9,724 bases of DNA from Treponema sp. UBA3819 (GTDB lineage: Bacteria; Spirochaetota; Spirochaetia; Treponematales; Treponemataceae), in assembly GCA_002369025.1 (NCBI GenBank), contig DFDV01000103.1:1-9724 (forward strand), in the 5' to 3' direction. The translations under genes were made by a program, and so were the position numbers. The notes under the pieces were generated by a model that did no database searches, was not told the origin of the DNA, and was given only the letters and a program-made list of their open reading frames with translations. Position 1 is the first letter of the stretch, and each line of letters starts with the position of its first letter. Below are positions 1 to 6,658 of the stretch, piece after piece.

Positions 1-29
1 TTGCTGAGACTCTTTTACCTGTGCCCTTT

Positions 30-56
30 TTGTCTTACTTGTGAATGGATTATAAT
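30..56 (+). promoter_or_regulatory. Possible distal promoter for the chemoreceptor operon
   Basis: A perfect TATAAT lies at 51-56. The best upstream match to a -35 box is TTGTCT at 30-35, but the spacer is only 15 bp, so the pairing is poor. It would give a leader of about 95 nt containing two T-runs (81-87 and 92-100). I saw no sigma28-type element of the kind that often drives chemotaxis genes. The nearer candidate at 112-117 may be used instead. Confidence 0.35.
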
Positions 57-111
57 GCGTTTGCCCTGCTGTATTTACGGTTTTTTTGTGGTTTTTTTTT
101 CATACCTACGT

Positions 112-117
112 TATACT
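112..117 (+). promoter_or_regulatory. Possible proximal -10 box for the chemoreceptor operon
   Basis: TATACT at 112-117 sits about 40 nt before the chosen start codon and would give a leader of roughly 33 nt. No good -35 hexamer lies 16-18 bp upstream; that space is a T-rich tract (81-100), which could instead act as a curved or UP-like element. The same TATACT hexamer serves as the -10 box before the NFACT gene in this window, which makes it plausible here. Confidence 0.35.
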
Positions 118-156
118 ATATTACAGAAAGAGTTAAAGCAAAAGGAAGTAATAATA

Positions 157-2265
157 ATGGCAAAGCAAAAAAAAGAACTGGATCGTTTTGCAAAGAACGC
201 AAAGCGAGATACCCGAATTACCACAAAACTGATGGGCATTATCGTGGGCTCCGTCATCCTAAGCGTTGCTGGAGTTGCCGCACTGTCGCTGGGCATTTTT
301 GACAGCGGCTTCCGCCAAAACACCGATGAAGACTTAATGCGCTTTGCAACGGGTCTTGAAATGACGCTCAAAGACTGGAGGGACACGCTGGAGGCAGATT
401 CCATGCTGCTTTCAAACCGCCCGGACCTGGCGCAGGCAACAGCAAGCCGCAACATTCAGAATTTGCGCTCCATCATCAGTTGGTCTAACGGTACGCTGAA
501 CGTTGAAGTACTTGCAGTCACCGATGCATCCGGCAAAGTCATTGTGGGCGAAGGCGTGAAGGCAGGCGATAACCTTTCTTCCGTTACGGCTGTACAGAGC
601 GCATTACGCGGCACGGCAGGCTATTCATACGATGACATTCCCGGCATAGGCTATTCAATTACAGCCGTTGCCCCAGTCCGTTCTGGCGGAAAAGTTGTCG
701 GCTCAGTCGTAGCGGCCTATTCACTGGAAAACGGCGACATTGTAGCCCAGGTGCAGAACTCATACAATGCCGAATGTACAATTTTCAACGGCCCCACCCG
801 TATATCCACAACGCTGGGAGAAAACTTCATCGGCACCACCCTGGCAAACAGGGAGATTCTGCACTATGTCCTTGATCAGGGCTATGAGTACCACGGCGAA
901 AACACCATCAATGGTCAAAAGTACCTGAGCGTCTACTTTCCCTTGGAATCAAGCAATGGAACCATCAGCGGCATGGCCTTCATTGCCCGCAGCATGACCA
1001 TGGTTGAAGCAATCCGCAACCACACCCTTATTCTGGTCGTTCCTATCGCCATAGTGCTTATCGGACTGCTTGCCTTCTTCAGCTACCGCTTTGTCCACTG
1101 GCTCATGTGGCGTATCTACAACGTAACGAACTTCCTCAAAGAACTTGAAACAGGCGATGCAGACTTGACCAAACGCTGTAAACTCTTTATCCGTGACGAA
1201 ATCGGAGACCTTATCATTCACTTTGACTTATTCCTGGACAAGCTGCAGGAAATCATGCAGGAGGTTAAGGGAACAAAAAGCGAACTGGGCAATTCCGGCA
1301 TGGCTCTTTCCGAAAGTACCCAGGATACCGCAAGCGCAATCACTCAGATTATCGCCAATATTGACGGCATCCACAATCAGGTCAACAATCAGAGTTCTGG
1401 CGTGGCTCAGACTGCTGGCGCAGTCAACGAAATTTCCGCAAACATCACGGAACTGGACAATCTGGTAGAAAATCAATCCTCCAGCGTAACTGAAGCATCC
1501 GCCGCAGTTGAAGAGATGATTGGAAACATTTCTTCCGTCACCGCATCAGTTGACAAGATGGCAGAATCCTTCCAGTCCCTCAACGCAAATGTGCAGACAG
1601 GCTTTACCAAACAGCAGGATGTAAACGAACGAATCAAGCAGATTGAAAGCCAGTCAGAAATGCTGGGAGAGGCAAACGTGGCGATTTCAAACATCGCAAG
1701 CCAGACCAACCTGCTTGCAATGAATGCGGCCATCGAAGCGGCACACGCAGGAGAGGCAGGAAAAGGATTTGCCGTTGTTGCCGACGAAATCCGCAAACTC
1801 TCCGAAACATCTTCTGCCCAGTCACGCTCTATCGGCGAACAGCTGACCAATATCCGCGACTCAATCGGCGAAGTGGTCACCTCCTCAAACGAAGCAAGCG
1901 AAGCGTTCTCCGCAGTGTCAGACCATATCAAGAAAACCGATGAACTGGTCATGCAGATTAAGTCCGCCATGGAAGAACAGAACGAGGGTTCCCGCCAGAT
2001 TGGCACCGCCCTCAAAGCCATGAACGACAGCACCGTGGAAGTTCAGCGGGCATCCAAGGAAATGTCTACACGCAACGAAAAGATTATGTCCGAGATGAAA
2101 ATGCTGCAGGATTCTACGGCAAACATTCAGTCCAGCATGGGTGAAATGGCTACAGGCGCACGGAAAATCAACGAAACCGGCTCTGCCCTGTCGGAGATTT
2201 CTTCCAGCGTACAGAATGCCATCGACAAGATTGGCAGCCAGATTGATTTGTTCAAAACAGAATAA
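157..2265 (+). CDS. Methyl-accepting chemotaxis protein with Cache-like sensor
   Basis: This is an inner-membrane chemoreceptor that would sense a small ligand outside the membrane and control CheA through CheW. The product is 702 aa. TM1 is at about 25-47, followed by an extracytoplasmic Cache-like region at about 50-285 that may be a double Cache. TM2 is at about 289-310, HAMP at about 312-366, then a long Ser/Ala/Gln-rich coiled-coil signalling domain. The highly conserved hairpin tip is visible at about 513-548 ([17 protein letters not shown], then [14 protein letters not shown]). The C-terminus lacks an NWETF-like CheR-binding pentapeptide. The frame is open to position 1, but ATG 157 is chosen because AAAGGAAG (141-148) precedes it by 8 nt and the basic stretch before TM1 then makes sense. 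It is followed after 24 nt by a binding lipoprotein that could present ligand to it. The family is certain; the ligand is unknown. Confidence 0.96.
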   Translation: MAKQKKELDRFAKNAKRDTRITTKLMGIIVGSVILSVAGVAALSLGIFDSGFRQNTDEDLMRFATGLEMTLKDWRDTLEADSMLLSNRPDLAQATASRNIQNLRSIISWSNGTLNVEVLAVTDASGKVIVGEGVKAGDNLSSVTAVQSALRGTAGYSYDDIPGIGYSITAVAPVRSGGKVVGSVVAAYSLENGDIVAQVQNSYNAECTIFNGPTRISTTLGENFIGTTLANREILHYVLDQGYEYHGENTINGQKYLSVYFPLESSNGTISGMAFIARSMTMVEAIRNHTLILVVPIAIVLIGLLAFFSYRFVHWLMWRIYNVTNFLKELETGDADLTKRCKLFIRDEIGDLIIHFDLFLDKLQEIMQEVKGTKSELGNSGMALSESTQDTASAITQIIANIDGIHNQVNNQSSGVAQTAGAVNEISANITELDNLVENQSSSVTEASAAVEEMIGNISSVTASVDKMAESFQSLNANVQTGFTKQQDVNERIKQIESQSEMLGEANVAISNIASQTNLLAMNAAIEAAHAGEAGKGFAVVADEIRKLSETSSAQSRSIGEQLTNIRDSIGEVVTSSNEASEAFSAVSDHIKKTDELVMQIKSAMEEQNEGSRQIGTALKAMNDSTVEVQRASKEMSTRNEKIMSEMKMLQDSTANIQSSMGEMATGARKINETGSALSEISSSVQNAIDKIGSQIDLFKTE

Positions 2266-2275
2266 CTGCACTTAT

Positions 2276-2281
2276 AAGGAG
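2276..2281 (+). promoter_or_regulatory. Ribosome binding site of the DctP-like gene
   Basis: AAGGAG lies 8 nt before ATG 2290. It fixes the start and supports independent translation of the second gene in the chemoreceptor transcript. Confidence 0.8.
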
Positions 2282-2289
2282 CATTAACC

Positions 2290-3300
2290 ATGAAAAAGAT
2301 ATTGATTACAGGCTGTCTGATTGCCGCATCCCTGATGCTGATTTCCGCCTGCAAAAAAACAGAAAGCACCGTCGCAAAACGCCCCGTAAACCTTCGCCTT
2401 TCTGAGGTTCATGCGCAGGGCTATCCCACATCACTGGCAGACGAGGAATTTGCCCGTCTGGTAAAAGAACGCACGGAGGGCAGAGTAATCATTGACGTGC
2501 GAAGTGGCGGTGCTCTGGCAGACAACGAAGGAGATGCCATTGAAGCCCTTAAAGTAGGAGACTTGGCCTTTACCCGCGTATCTGCCGCGCCAGTAGCCTC
2601 TTATGTTCCAAAACTTAACGCCATCCTGCTTCCCTACCTTTACCGAGACTCAAACCACATGTGGGCAGTACTGAACAGTTCCCTTGGACAAGGTATGCTG
2701 GAAGATATTGAAAAATCAGGATCCGGTCTGGTTGGTCTCTGCTACTATGATGGCGGTGCCCGTAATTTCTACACCACCAAGCCTGTTCATTCCGTAGCAG
2801 ATTTGGCAGGCATGAAAATCCGCGTGCAGGGAAACCCCATGATGGTGGATATGTGCAGTGCATTGGGTGCCATCGGCGTAACAGGAATCGGTGTTGGAGC
2901 CGTCCGTGGCGCAATCGAAAGCGGCCGGGTTGACGGTGCAGAAAACAACTGGCCCTCCTACCAGAGCGGCGGCGACTACACGGTGGCCCGCTACTTTACC
3001 CTTGACCAGCACACCAGAGTACCGGAAATTCTGCTCGCCTCAAAAAAGGCACTGAGTCGCCTTGACCCCGCAGATGTGGAGATTATCAAGGAAGTGGCAA
3101 AGATGACCCAGGAATACGAAATTTCCCGCTGGAAAGAACGGGAAGCCCTGTCAGAGCAGATTGTCCGCGCAAACGGCAACACCATCATCACCCTCACTCC
3201 CTCAGCCTTCGCAGAGTTCCAGAAAGCAATGCAGCCACTTTATGAAAAATATGGCGGCGCATACAGCAGCATCATCCAGCAGATTCAGAACACACGCTAG
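2290..3300 (+). CDS. TRAP transporter DctP-family solute-binding lipoprotein
   Basis: This is a periplasmic ligand-binding protein of the DctP (TRAP-T) family, 336 aa, which usually binds carboxylates for sodium-driven uptake. A lipoprotein signal peptide is visible: basic MKK, a hydrophobic core, then a lipobox LISAC with Cys21 as the predicted lipidated residue. DctP hallmarks include GGARNFYTTKPVHSVADLAG (155-174), KIRVQ with Arg178, and a GRVDGAENNWPSY segment (212-224). Arg158 and Arg178 are 20 residues apart, matching the spacing of the two substrate-contacting arginines in the family model SiaP, so a carboxylate ligand is likely. No DctQ or DctM membrane gene follows. It sits 24 nt after the chemoreceptor with its own ribosome binding site, so a role in sensing, or as a remote TRAP component, is possible. 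The ligand cannot be named from sequence. Confidence 0.9.
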   Translation: MKKILITGCLIAASLMLISACKKTESTVAKRPVNLRLSEVHAQGYPTSLADEEFARLVKERTEGRVIIDVRSGGALADNEGDAIEALKVGDLAFTRVSAAPVASYVPKLNAILLPYLYRDSNHMWAVLNSSLGQGMLEDIEKSGSGLVGLCYYDGGARNFYTTKPVHSVADLAGMKIRVQGNPMMVDMCSALGAIGVTGIGVGAVRGAIESGRVDGAENNWPSYQSGGDYTVARYFTLDQHTRVPEILLASKKALSRLDPADVEIIKEVAKMTQEYEISRWKEREALSEQIVRANGNTIITLTPSAFAEFQKAMQPLYEKYGGAYSSIIQQIQNTR

Positions 3301-3316
3301 TAAAATCTGACAATCA

Positions 3317-3347
3317 GGGGCAAGCGCATCTCATCGGCTCTTGCCCC
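3317..3347 (+). terminator. Hairpin after the DctP-like gene, possible terminator
   Basis: GGGGCAAG (3317-3324) pairs perfectly with CTTGCCCC (3340-3347) across a 15-nt loop, 16 nt after the stop codon. No T-run follows directly, so it is not a textbook intrinsic terminator. It may stabilise the 3' end or work with Rho. Its place between the stop and the next promoter supports a 3'-end role. Confidence 0.5.
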
Positions 3348-3357
3348 GCCTGCATGA

Positions 3358-3386
3358 TTTACAGTACGACAAAATTTTACTATAAT
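3358..3386 (+). promoter_or_regulatory. Sigma70-type promoter of adk
   Basis: TTTACA (3358-3363) and a perfect TATAAT (3381-3386) are separated by 17 bp. This is one of the two best promoters in the window. Transcription would start near 3393 and give a leader of about 50 nt. The leader holds a small hairpin, TTCCG (3396-3400) with CGGAA (3407-3411), and the ribosome binding site AGGAG at 3431-3435. Confidence 0.75.
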
Positions 3387-3441
3387 AAGGACATCTTCCG
3401 CAAAGACGGAAAACCATATCGTGACTTTATAGGAGACCATA

Positions 3442-4074
3442 ATGAATTTTATTTTTTTAGGACCACCTGGAGCAGGAAAAGGAACTTTGGCTAAGGAAGC
3501 TGCAAAGGCATACAACATTCCCCACATCTCTACAGGTGATATTTTCCGCGAGAACATCAAGAATCAGACCGAACTGGGAAAAAAGGCAAAGGCTATTATT
3601 GATGCAGGCGGACTGGTAAGCGATGAAATCACAATCGGTCTGGTAAAAGACCGCCTCTCACAACCGGACACCAAAAACGGCTACATTCTGGACGGCTTCC
3701 CCCGTACTATTCCCCAGGCAGAAGCTCTGGACACCTTTGCAAAGATTGACGCCGCAGTAAACTTTGACATTGCTGATGAAGCAGTTGTTGAACGCTTGGG
3801 CGGACGCGTCTGCTGCAAGGAATGCGGACAGATGTTCCATGTAAAATTCAACCCGCCAAAAACAGAAGGCAAATGCGACAAGTGTGGCGGAGAACTCTAC
3901 ACCCGTGATGACGACAAGGCTGAATCAATCAAGCACCGCCTTGAAGTTTACCGCGAGTCTACTGCTCCCCTCATTGACTTCTACAAAAACAAGGGCAATC
4001 TGGTAGACGTGGACGCCCGTCCCGCACCGGAAAAAGTTCTTGCCGAATTTGAAGCCAAATTCCCCAAGAAGTAA
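3442..4074 (+). CDS. adk: Adenylate kinase, long form with zinc-type LID
   Basis: This cytoplasmic enzyme catalyses ATP + AMP to 2 ADP, balancing the adenylate pool. The product is 210 aa, normal for the long bacterial form. The P-loop GPPGAGKGT is at residues 7-15, the AMP-site segment STGDIFR at 30-36, and the DGFPRT motif at 84-89. The LID has CKEC (Cys125, Cys128) and CDKC (Cys145, Cys148), a four-cysteine set expected to bind structural zinc. An extra Cys124 sits next to the first ligand. The RDDD segment (155-158) and the C-terminal helices are intact. ATG 3442 is preceded by AGGAG (3431-3435) with 6 nt spacing, and the protein begins directly with the first beta strand, as is usual in the family. 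The gene has its own promoter and a downstream terminator, so it appears monocistronic. Confidence 0.98.
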   Translation: MNFIFLGPPGAGKGTLAKEAAKAYNIPHISTGDIFRENIKNQTELGKKAKAIIDAGGLVSDEITIGLVKDRLSQPDTKNGYILDGFPRTIPQAEALDTFAKIDAAVNFDIADEAVVERLGGRVCCKECGQMFHVKFNPPKTEGKCDKCGGELYTRDDDKAESIKHRLEVYRESTAPLIDFYKNKGNLVDVDARPAPEKVLAEFEAKFPKK

Positions 4075-4098
4075 AATCTTCTGATATCTGAAGTTTGA

Positions 4099-4190
4099 CA
4101 CAGATAAACTCAGATAGGGCGCAGATTTTTTTATTTAAATATCTGTGCCTCATCTGTGTTATCCGTGTCCATCTGTGGTTCCCCTCTGTG
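4099..4190 (+). repeat. ATCTGTG/CACAGAT inverted-repeat element
   Basis: The left arm (4099-4126) carries CACAGAT, CTCAGAT and CGCAGAT. The right arm carries ATCTGTG at 4141, 4152 and 4171, ATCCGTG at 4161 and CTCTGTG at 4184. The left arm pairs with 4141-4167 around a 14-nt A/T-only centre, giving 22 Watson-Crick and two G-U pairs with three mismatches and one bulge. The element therefore combines short direct repeats, spaced 9-13 nt, with a large imperfect hairpin. It lies in the 3' region of adk. I recall similar ATCTGTG-rich intergenic tracts from unrelated bacterial phyla, often mistaken for coding sequence, but could not check this. Its function is unknown. Confidence 0.7.
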
Positions 4191-4221
4191 ATCCCCGCTT
4201 TGTTGTGCGGGGATTTTTTTT
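4191..4221 (+). terminator. Intrinsic terminator after adk
   Basis: ATCCCCGC (4191-4198) pairs perfectly with GCGGGGAT (4207-4214) across an 8-nt loop, and the 3' arm runs into eight T residues (4214-4221). This is a textbook Rho-independent terminator 116 nt after the adk stop. The -35 box of the next gene lies inside its loop and descending stem. Confidence 0.9.
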
Positions 4222-4231
4222 ATGCTATACT
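4203..4231 (+). promoter_or_regulatory. Promoter of the NFACT gene, probably leaderless
   Basis: TTGTGC (4203-4208) and TATACT (4226-4231) are 17 bp apart. The ATG of the next gene starts at 4238, only 6 nt after the -10 box, which is where transcription itself should begin. No Shine-Dalgarno sequence lies at a useful distance; the nearest purine run, GGGGA at 4209-4213, belongs to the terminator stem 24 nt upstream. The -35 box overlaps that terminator. Confidence 0.65.
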
Positions 4232-4237
4232 CTTTTC

Positions 4238-5758
4238 ATGTCCCTCAACTGTAACGAAATCAATGTCATTCTCTCCGAACTCGACCTTACCGGAGCATTT
4301 ATTCAGGACATAGTGCAGCCTTCCTTTGACTCCATTGCACTTTATACCTACAAACCGTCTGCGCCCAAAACACTTTTTATCTCCCTTGCGGCTGGAGTAT
4401 GCCGTCTTCATGAAGTGCGCAGAAAAATTCCAAAAAATGAAAAACCCTTGCGTTTTATGGAAATACTGCGCTCCCGCATAAAGGGTGCACGAATTTCCTC
4501 CTGTGAACAGATTGGTCTTGAGCGCATTGTACGCATGACTCTCCACAAAGACGCCCCCATTCAGGTGATGCCCGCCGCACAGGAAAAACTGGCAAAGGCA
4601 AAAAATACATCTTCCCCTGAGGATGAAAGCACAGGAGAAGAAAACTATACATTGTATATACGTCTCTGGAGTGGAGCGGCAAATATCTTCCTCTGCGACA
4701 CAAATGACACAATTCTGGATTCCTTTTTCCGCCGGCCCGCAAAAAATGAAATGACGGGCGCCAGTCTGCTTCTCCCGGAGCCAAAAGCCTCCGATAAAAT
4801 CTGGCCGGTAAGGGATTTTGCAGACATTCAGGCAGATTTTTCCTCACATCACCCGGAAGCAGAGCCCCTGTCCTTTAACCAGAAAGTCGATATCTTTTAC
4901 AGCCAGACAGCAGCGGCAAATTCCATAGAATCACTTCTTGAGCAGGCAGAAAAATGGTATGCCGGGCACAAGAGCCGTCAGGAATCCGCTCTGGAACGCC
5001 TAAAAGAAAAACGAAATGCATTTCTGGACGCAGGTCAGTTCAAGCATCAGGGAGACTTAATTCTTGCATTCGGTTACCAGCTGGACGGTTCTTCAGATTT
5101 TCTGGAATGTGAAGACTACGACAGCAAAAAAAGCGTACGCATTAAAATCGATTCAAAGCTGACTCCTCAGGAAAACGCTGCCCTTTACTACGAAAAATAC
5201 AAAAAAGCCACAAGCGGACTGGAAGATCTGGAGCACGACATCTCCCGGGCAGAAAAGGCCCTTGCAGACCTGAATGCAAAATACGCTTCCATGCTGGCAG
5301 AAAAAAATCCTCTCAAACTGGAACAGCTGCTCCGCAAAACACAAAAACCTAAACAGCAGGAAAAGAAAAGTCATCCCGGCCTGGATTATTTTGTGGACGG
5401 ATGGTACATTCTGGTTGGCCGGGATGCAAACGAAAATGATGAACTTCTCCGCCACCATGTGCGCGGCTCTGACATGTGGCTGCACACCCGTGACTATTCA
5501 GGCGGCTATGTCTTCATCAAGGCGCGGGCTGGCAAAACCGTTCCCCTGGAAATTCTTCTCTATGCAGGAAACCTTGCTGTCTATTATTCAAAGGCCCGCA
5601 AAAATGGCAGCGCCGACCTGTATTATACACAGGTAAAGCACCTGCGCCGCGCAAAAAACGGCCCAAAAGGTCTGGTTCTTCCGACCCATGAAAAAAATCT
5701 CTTTGTCAAACTGGACACGGAAAAACTTCGTGCACTGGAAGACATGCAGAAAATATAA
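4238..5758 (+). CDS. NFACT-family protein, divergent RqcH/Rqc2-like
   Basis: NFACT proteins (RqcH in bacteria, Rqc2/NEMF in eukaryotes; formerly FbpA-like) bind stalled 50S ribosome-peptidyl-tRNA complexes and recruit tRNA-Ala for C-terminal alanine tailing. The product is 506 aa, shorter than the roughly 570 aa typical of RqcH. NFACT-N covers about 1-200, and coiled-coil helices lie at about 225-265 and 310-370. A clear NFACT-R is at about 382-491 with VGRDANENDELL (393-404), DMWLH (412-416) and AVYYSKAR (447-454). Two N-terminal hallmarks differ: the early FDG-type motif is absent and the Asp-Arg pair is Glu95-Arg96. The frame continues upstream to 4145, but that part is the repeat and terminator. 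ATG 4238 fits the family N-terminus and the promoter, with no ribosome binding site. The gene is probably cotranscribed with the patatin gene 12 nt downstream. The family is secure; tailing activity is not. Confidence 0.87.
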   Translation: MSLNCNEINVILSELDLTGAFIQDIVQPSFDSIALYTYKPSAPKTLFISLAAGVCRLHEVRRKIPKNEKPLRFMEILRSRIKGARISSCEQIGLERIVRMTLHKDAPIQVMPAAQEKLAKAKNTSSPEDESTGEENYTLYIRLWSGAANIFLCDTNDTILDSFFRRPAKNEMTGASLLLPEPKASDKIWPVRDFADIQADFSSHHPEAEPLSFNQKVDIFYSQTAAANSIESLLEQAEKWYAGHKSRQESALERLKEKRNAFLDAGQFKHQGDLILAFGYQLDGSSDFLECEDYDSKKSVRIKIDSKLTPQENAALYYEKYKKATSGLEDLEHDISRAEKALADLNAKYASMLAEKNPLKLEQLLRKTQKPKQQEKKSHPGLDYFVDGWYILVGRDANENDELLRHHVRGSDMWLHTRDYSGGYVFIKARAGKTVPLEILLYAGNLAVYYSKARKNGSADLYYTQVKHLRRAKNGPKGLVLPTHEKNLFVKLDTEKLRALEDMQKI

Positions 5759-5763
5759 CGGAG
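5759..5763 (+). promoter_or_regulatory. Ribosome binding site of the patatin-like gene
   Basis: CGGAG sits directly after the NFACT stop and 7 nt before ATG 5771. Unlike the NFACT gene before it, the patatin gene has a normal initiation site, so the two genes of this transcript would be initiated differently. Confidence 0.65.
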
Positions 5764-5770
5764 TATACAC

Positions 5771-6658
5771 ATGGCTAAAACAGGACTTATTTTTGAAGGC
5801 GGCGGAATGCGCGGTCTCTTTACGGCAGGCGTTGTAGACGCTCTTATAGAAAAATCCCTTCATTTTGACAATATCTACGGAGTAAGCGCAGGCTCCTGCC
5901 ACGCCATTTCTCTCCTTTCCGAGCAGAAAGATCGGGCCCGCCGGGTAAATGTTGATTACTGCACCCGTCCAGACTATTTTGGCCTGCGCTGCATGCTCAG
6001 GGAAGGGAGCATGTTCGGCTGGAAACTTATTTTTGACGAAATTCCGAACAAACTGGATCCCATTGACTATGACAAAGTCTGGCAGAAAATCGGTCCTCTC
6101 AAAAATGACGCAGAAAAATCAGACGGAGACGTTGCAGAAACTTCAGCTCAGCCCCGCACAAACTTTTTCGTCACTGTAACAAATGCCCGTACAGGACAGG
6201 CAGAATACATTCAGCCCCGGAATAACGAAGAACTGATTGCCGTCTGCAAGGCTTCCTGCTCCCTGCCCTTCATGTGCAAGTCTACCCTTATAAAGGGAAT
6301 TCCCTACTACGACGGAGGCATTGCAGATTCCATTCCGGTACGAAAAGCTCTGGAAGACGGCTGCGAAAAACTTGTCATCGTTCTGACTCAGAGTGAAGGC
6401 TTTCAGAAAAAACCGCTCAAACACCCGGCTCTGGTCAAACTTCTCTATCAGGAATATCCAAAGCTCACAAAATCACTTTTGCGCCGGCATGAAAATTATA
6501 ATGAATCACTGGGAATTGTTCGTATGCTTGAACAGCAGGGAAAAGCCATTGTTCTTCGCCCGCCGCAGGCAGTCAATGTAAGCCGGACCGAGCGAAATCC
6601 CGACCGGCTCAACGTCCTTGCCCGCACAGGCTACGAACTGGCCATGAAAATGTTATAG
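5771..6658 (+). CDS. Patatin-like phospholipase, YjjU-type
   Basis: This is a predicted cytoplasmic or membrane-associated serine lipid hydrolase of the patatin family, 295 aa. All catalytic elements are visible: the oxyanion loop EGGGMRG (9-15), the nucleophile elbow GVSAG (37-41) with Ser39, and the dyad aspartate in DGG (Asp181). The length and C-terminal region resemble the bacterial YjjU-like subgroup. There is no signal peptide or membrane segment, so it is unlikely to be a secreted toxin of the ExoU kind. A charged, low-complexity insert (about 111-129) separates the N-terminal half from the TNFFVTVTNARTG strand. It follows the NFACT gene by 12 nt. Its last 6 bp overlap the stop region of convergent argD. 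The substrate is unknown; acyl hydrolysis of phospholipids is inferred from the family. Confidence 0.9.
   Translation: MAKTGLIFEGGGMRGLFTAGVVDALIEKSLHFDNIYGVSAGSCHAISLLSEQKDRARRVNVDYCTRPDYFGLRCMLREGSMFGWKLIFDEIPNKLDPIDYDKVWQKIGPLKNDAEKSDGDVAETSAQPRTNFFVTVTNARTGQAEYIQPRNNEELIAVCKASCSLPFMCKSTLIKGIPYYDGGIADSIPVRKALEDGCEKLVIVLTQSEGFQKKPLKHPALVKLLYQEYPKLTKSLLRRHENYNESLGIVRMLEQQGKAIVLRPPQAVNVSRTERNPDRLNVLARTGYELAMKML

Noticed and set aside
1..156. Upstream in-frame extension of the chemoreceptor to the window edge
   Set aside because: The residues are Cys/Phe-rich with no family match, a good ribosome binding site precedes ATG 157, and promoter-like sequences lie within the stretch.
1473..2033. 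Open frame of 186 codons antisense to the chemoreceptor
   Set aside because: It lies opposite the highly conserved signalling domain, has no ribosome binding site I can see and no recognisable domain. It is a by-product of the coding strand's codon use.
3393..3441. adk leader as a riboswitch
   Set aside because: It is only about 50 nt with a single 5-bp hairpin, too short and simple for any known class.
4078..4093. Near-palindrome CTTCTGATATCTGAAG after adk
   Set aside because: It has one mismatch and no loop, sits in a non-regulatory place, and could arise by chance. It could be a minor binding site, but nothing supports that.
4099..4190. Repeated heptamers as a CRISPR array
   Set aside because: The repeats are only 7 bp, spaced 9-13 nt, imperfect and partly inverted, with no spacers of normal length and no cas genes.
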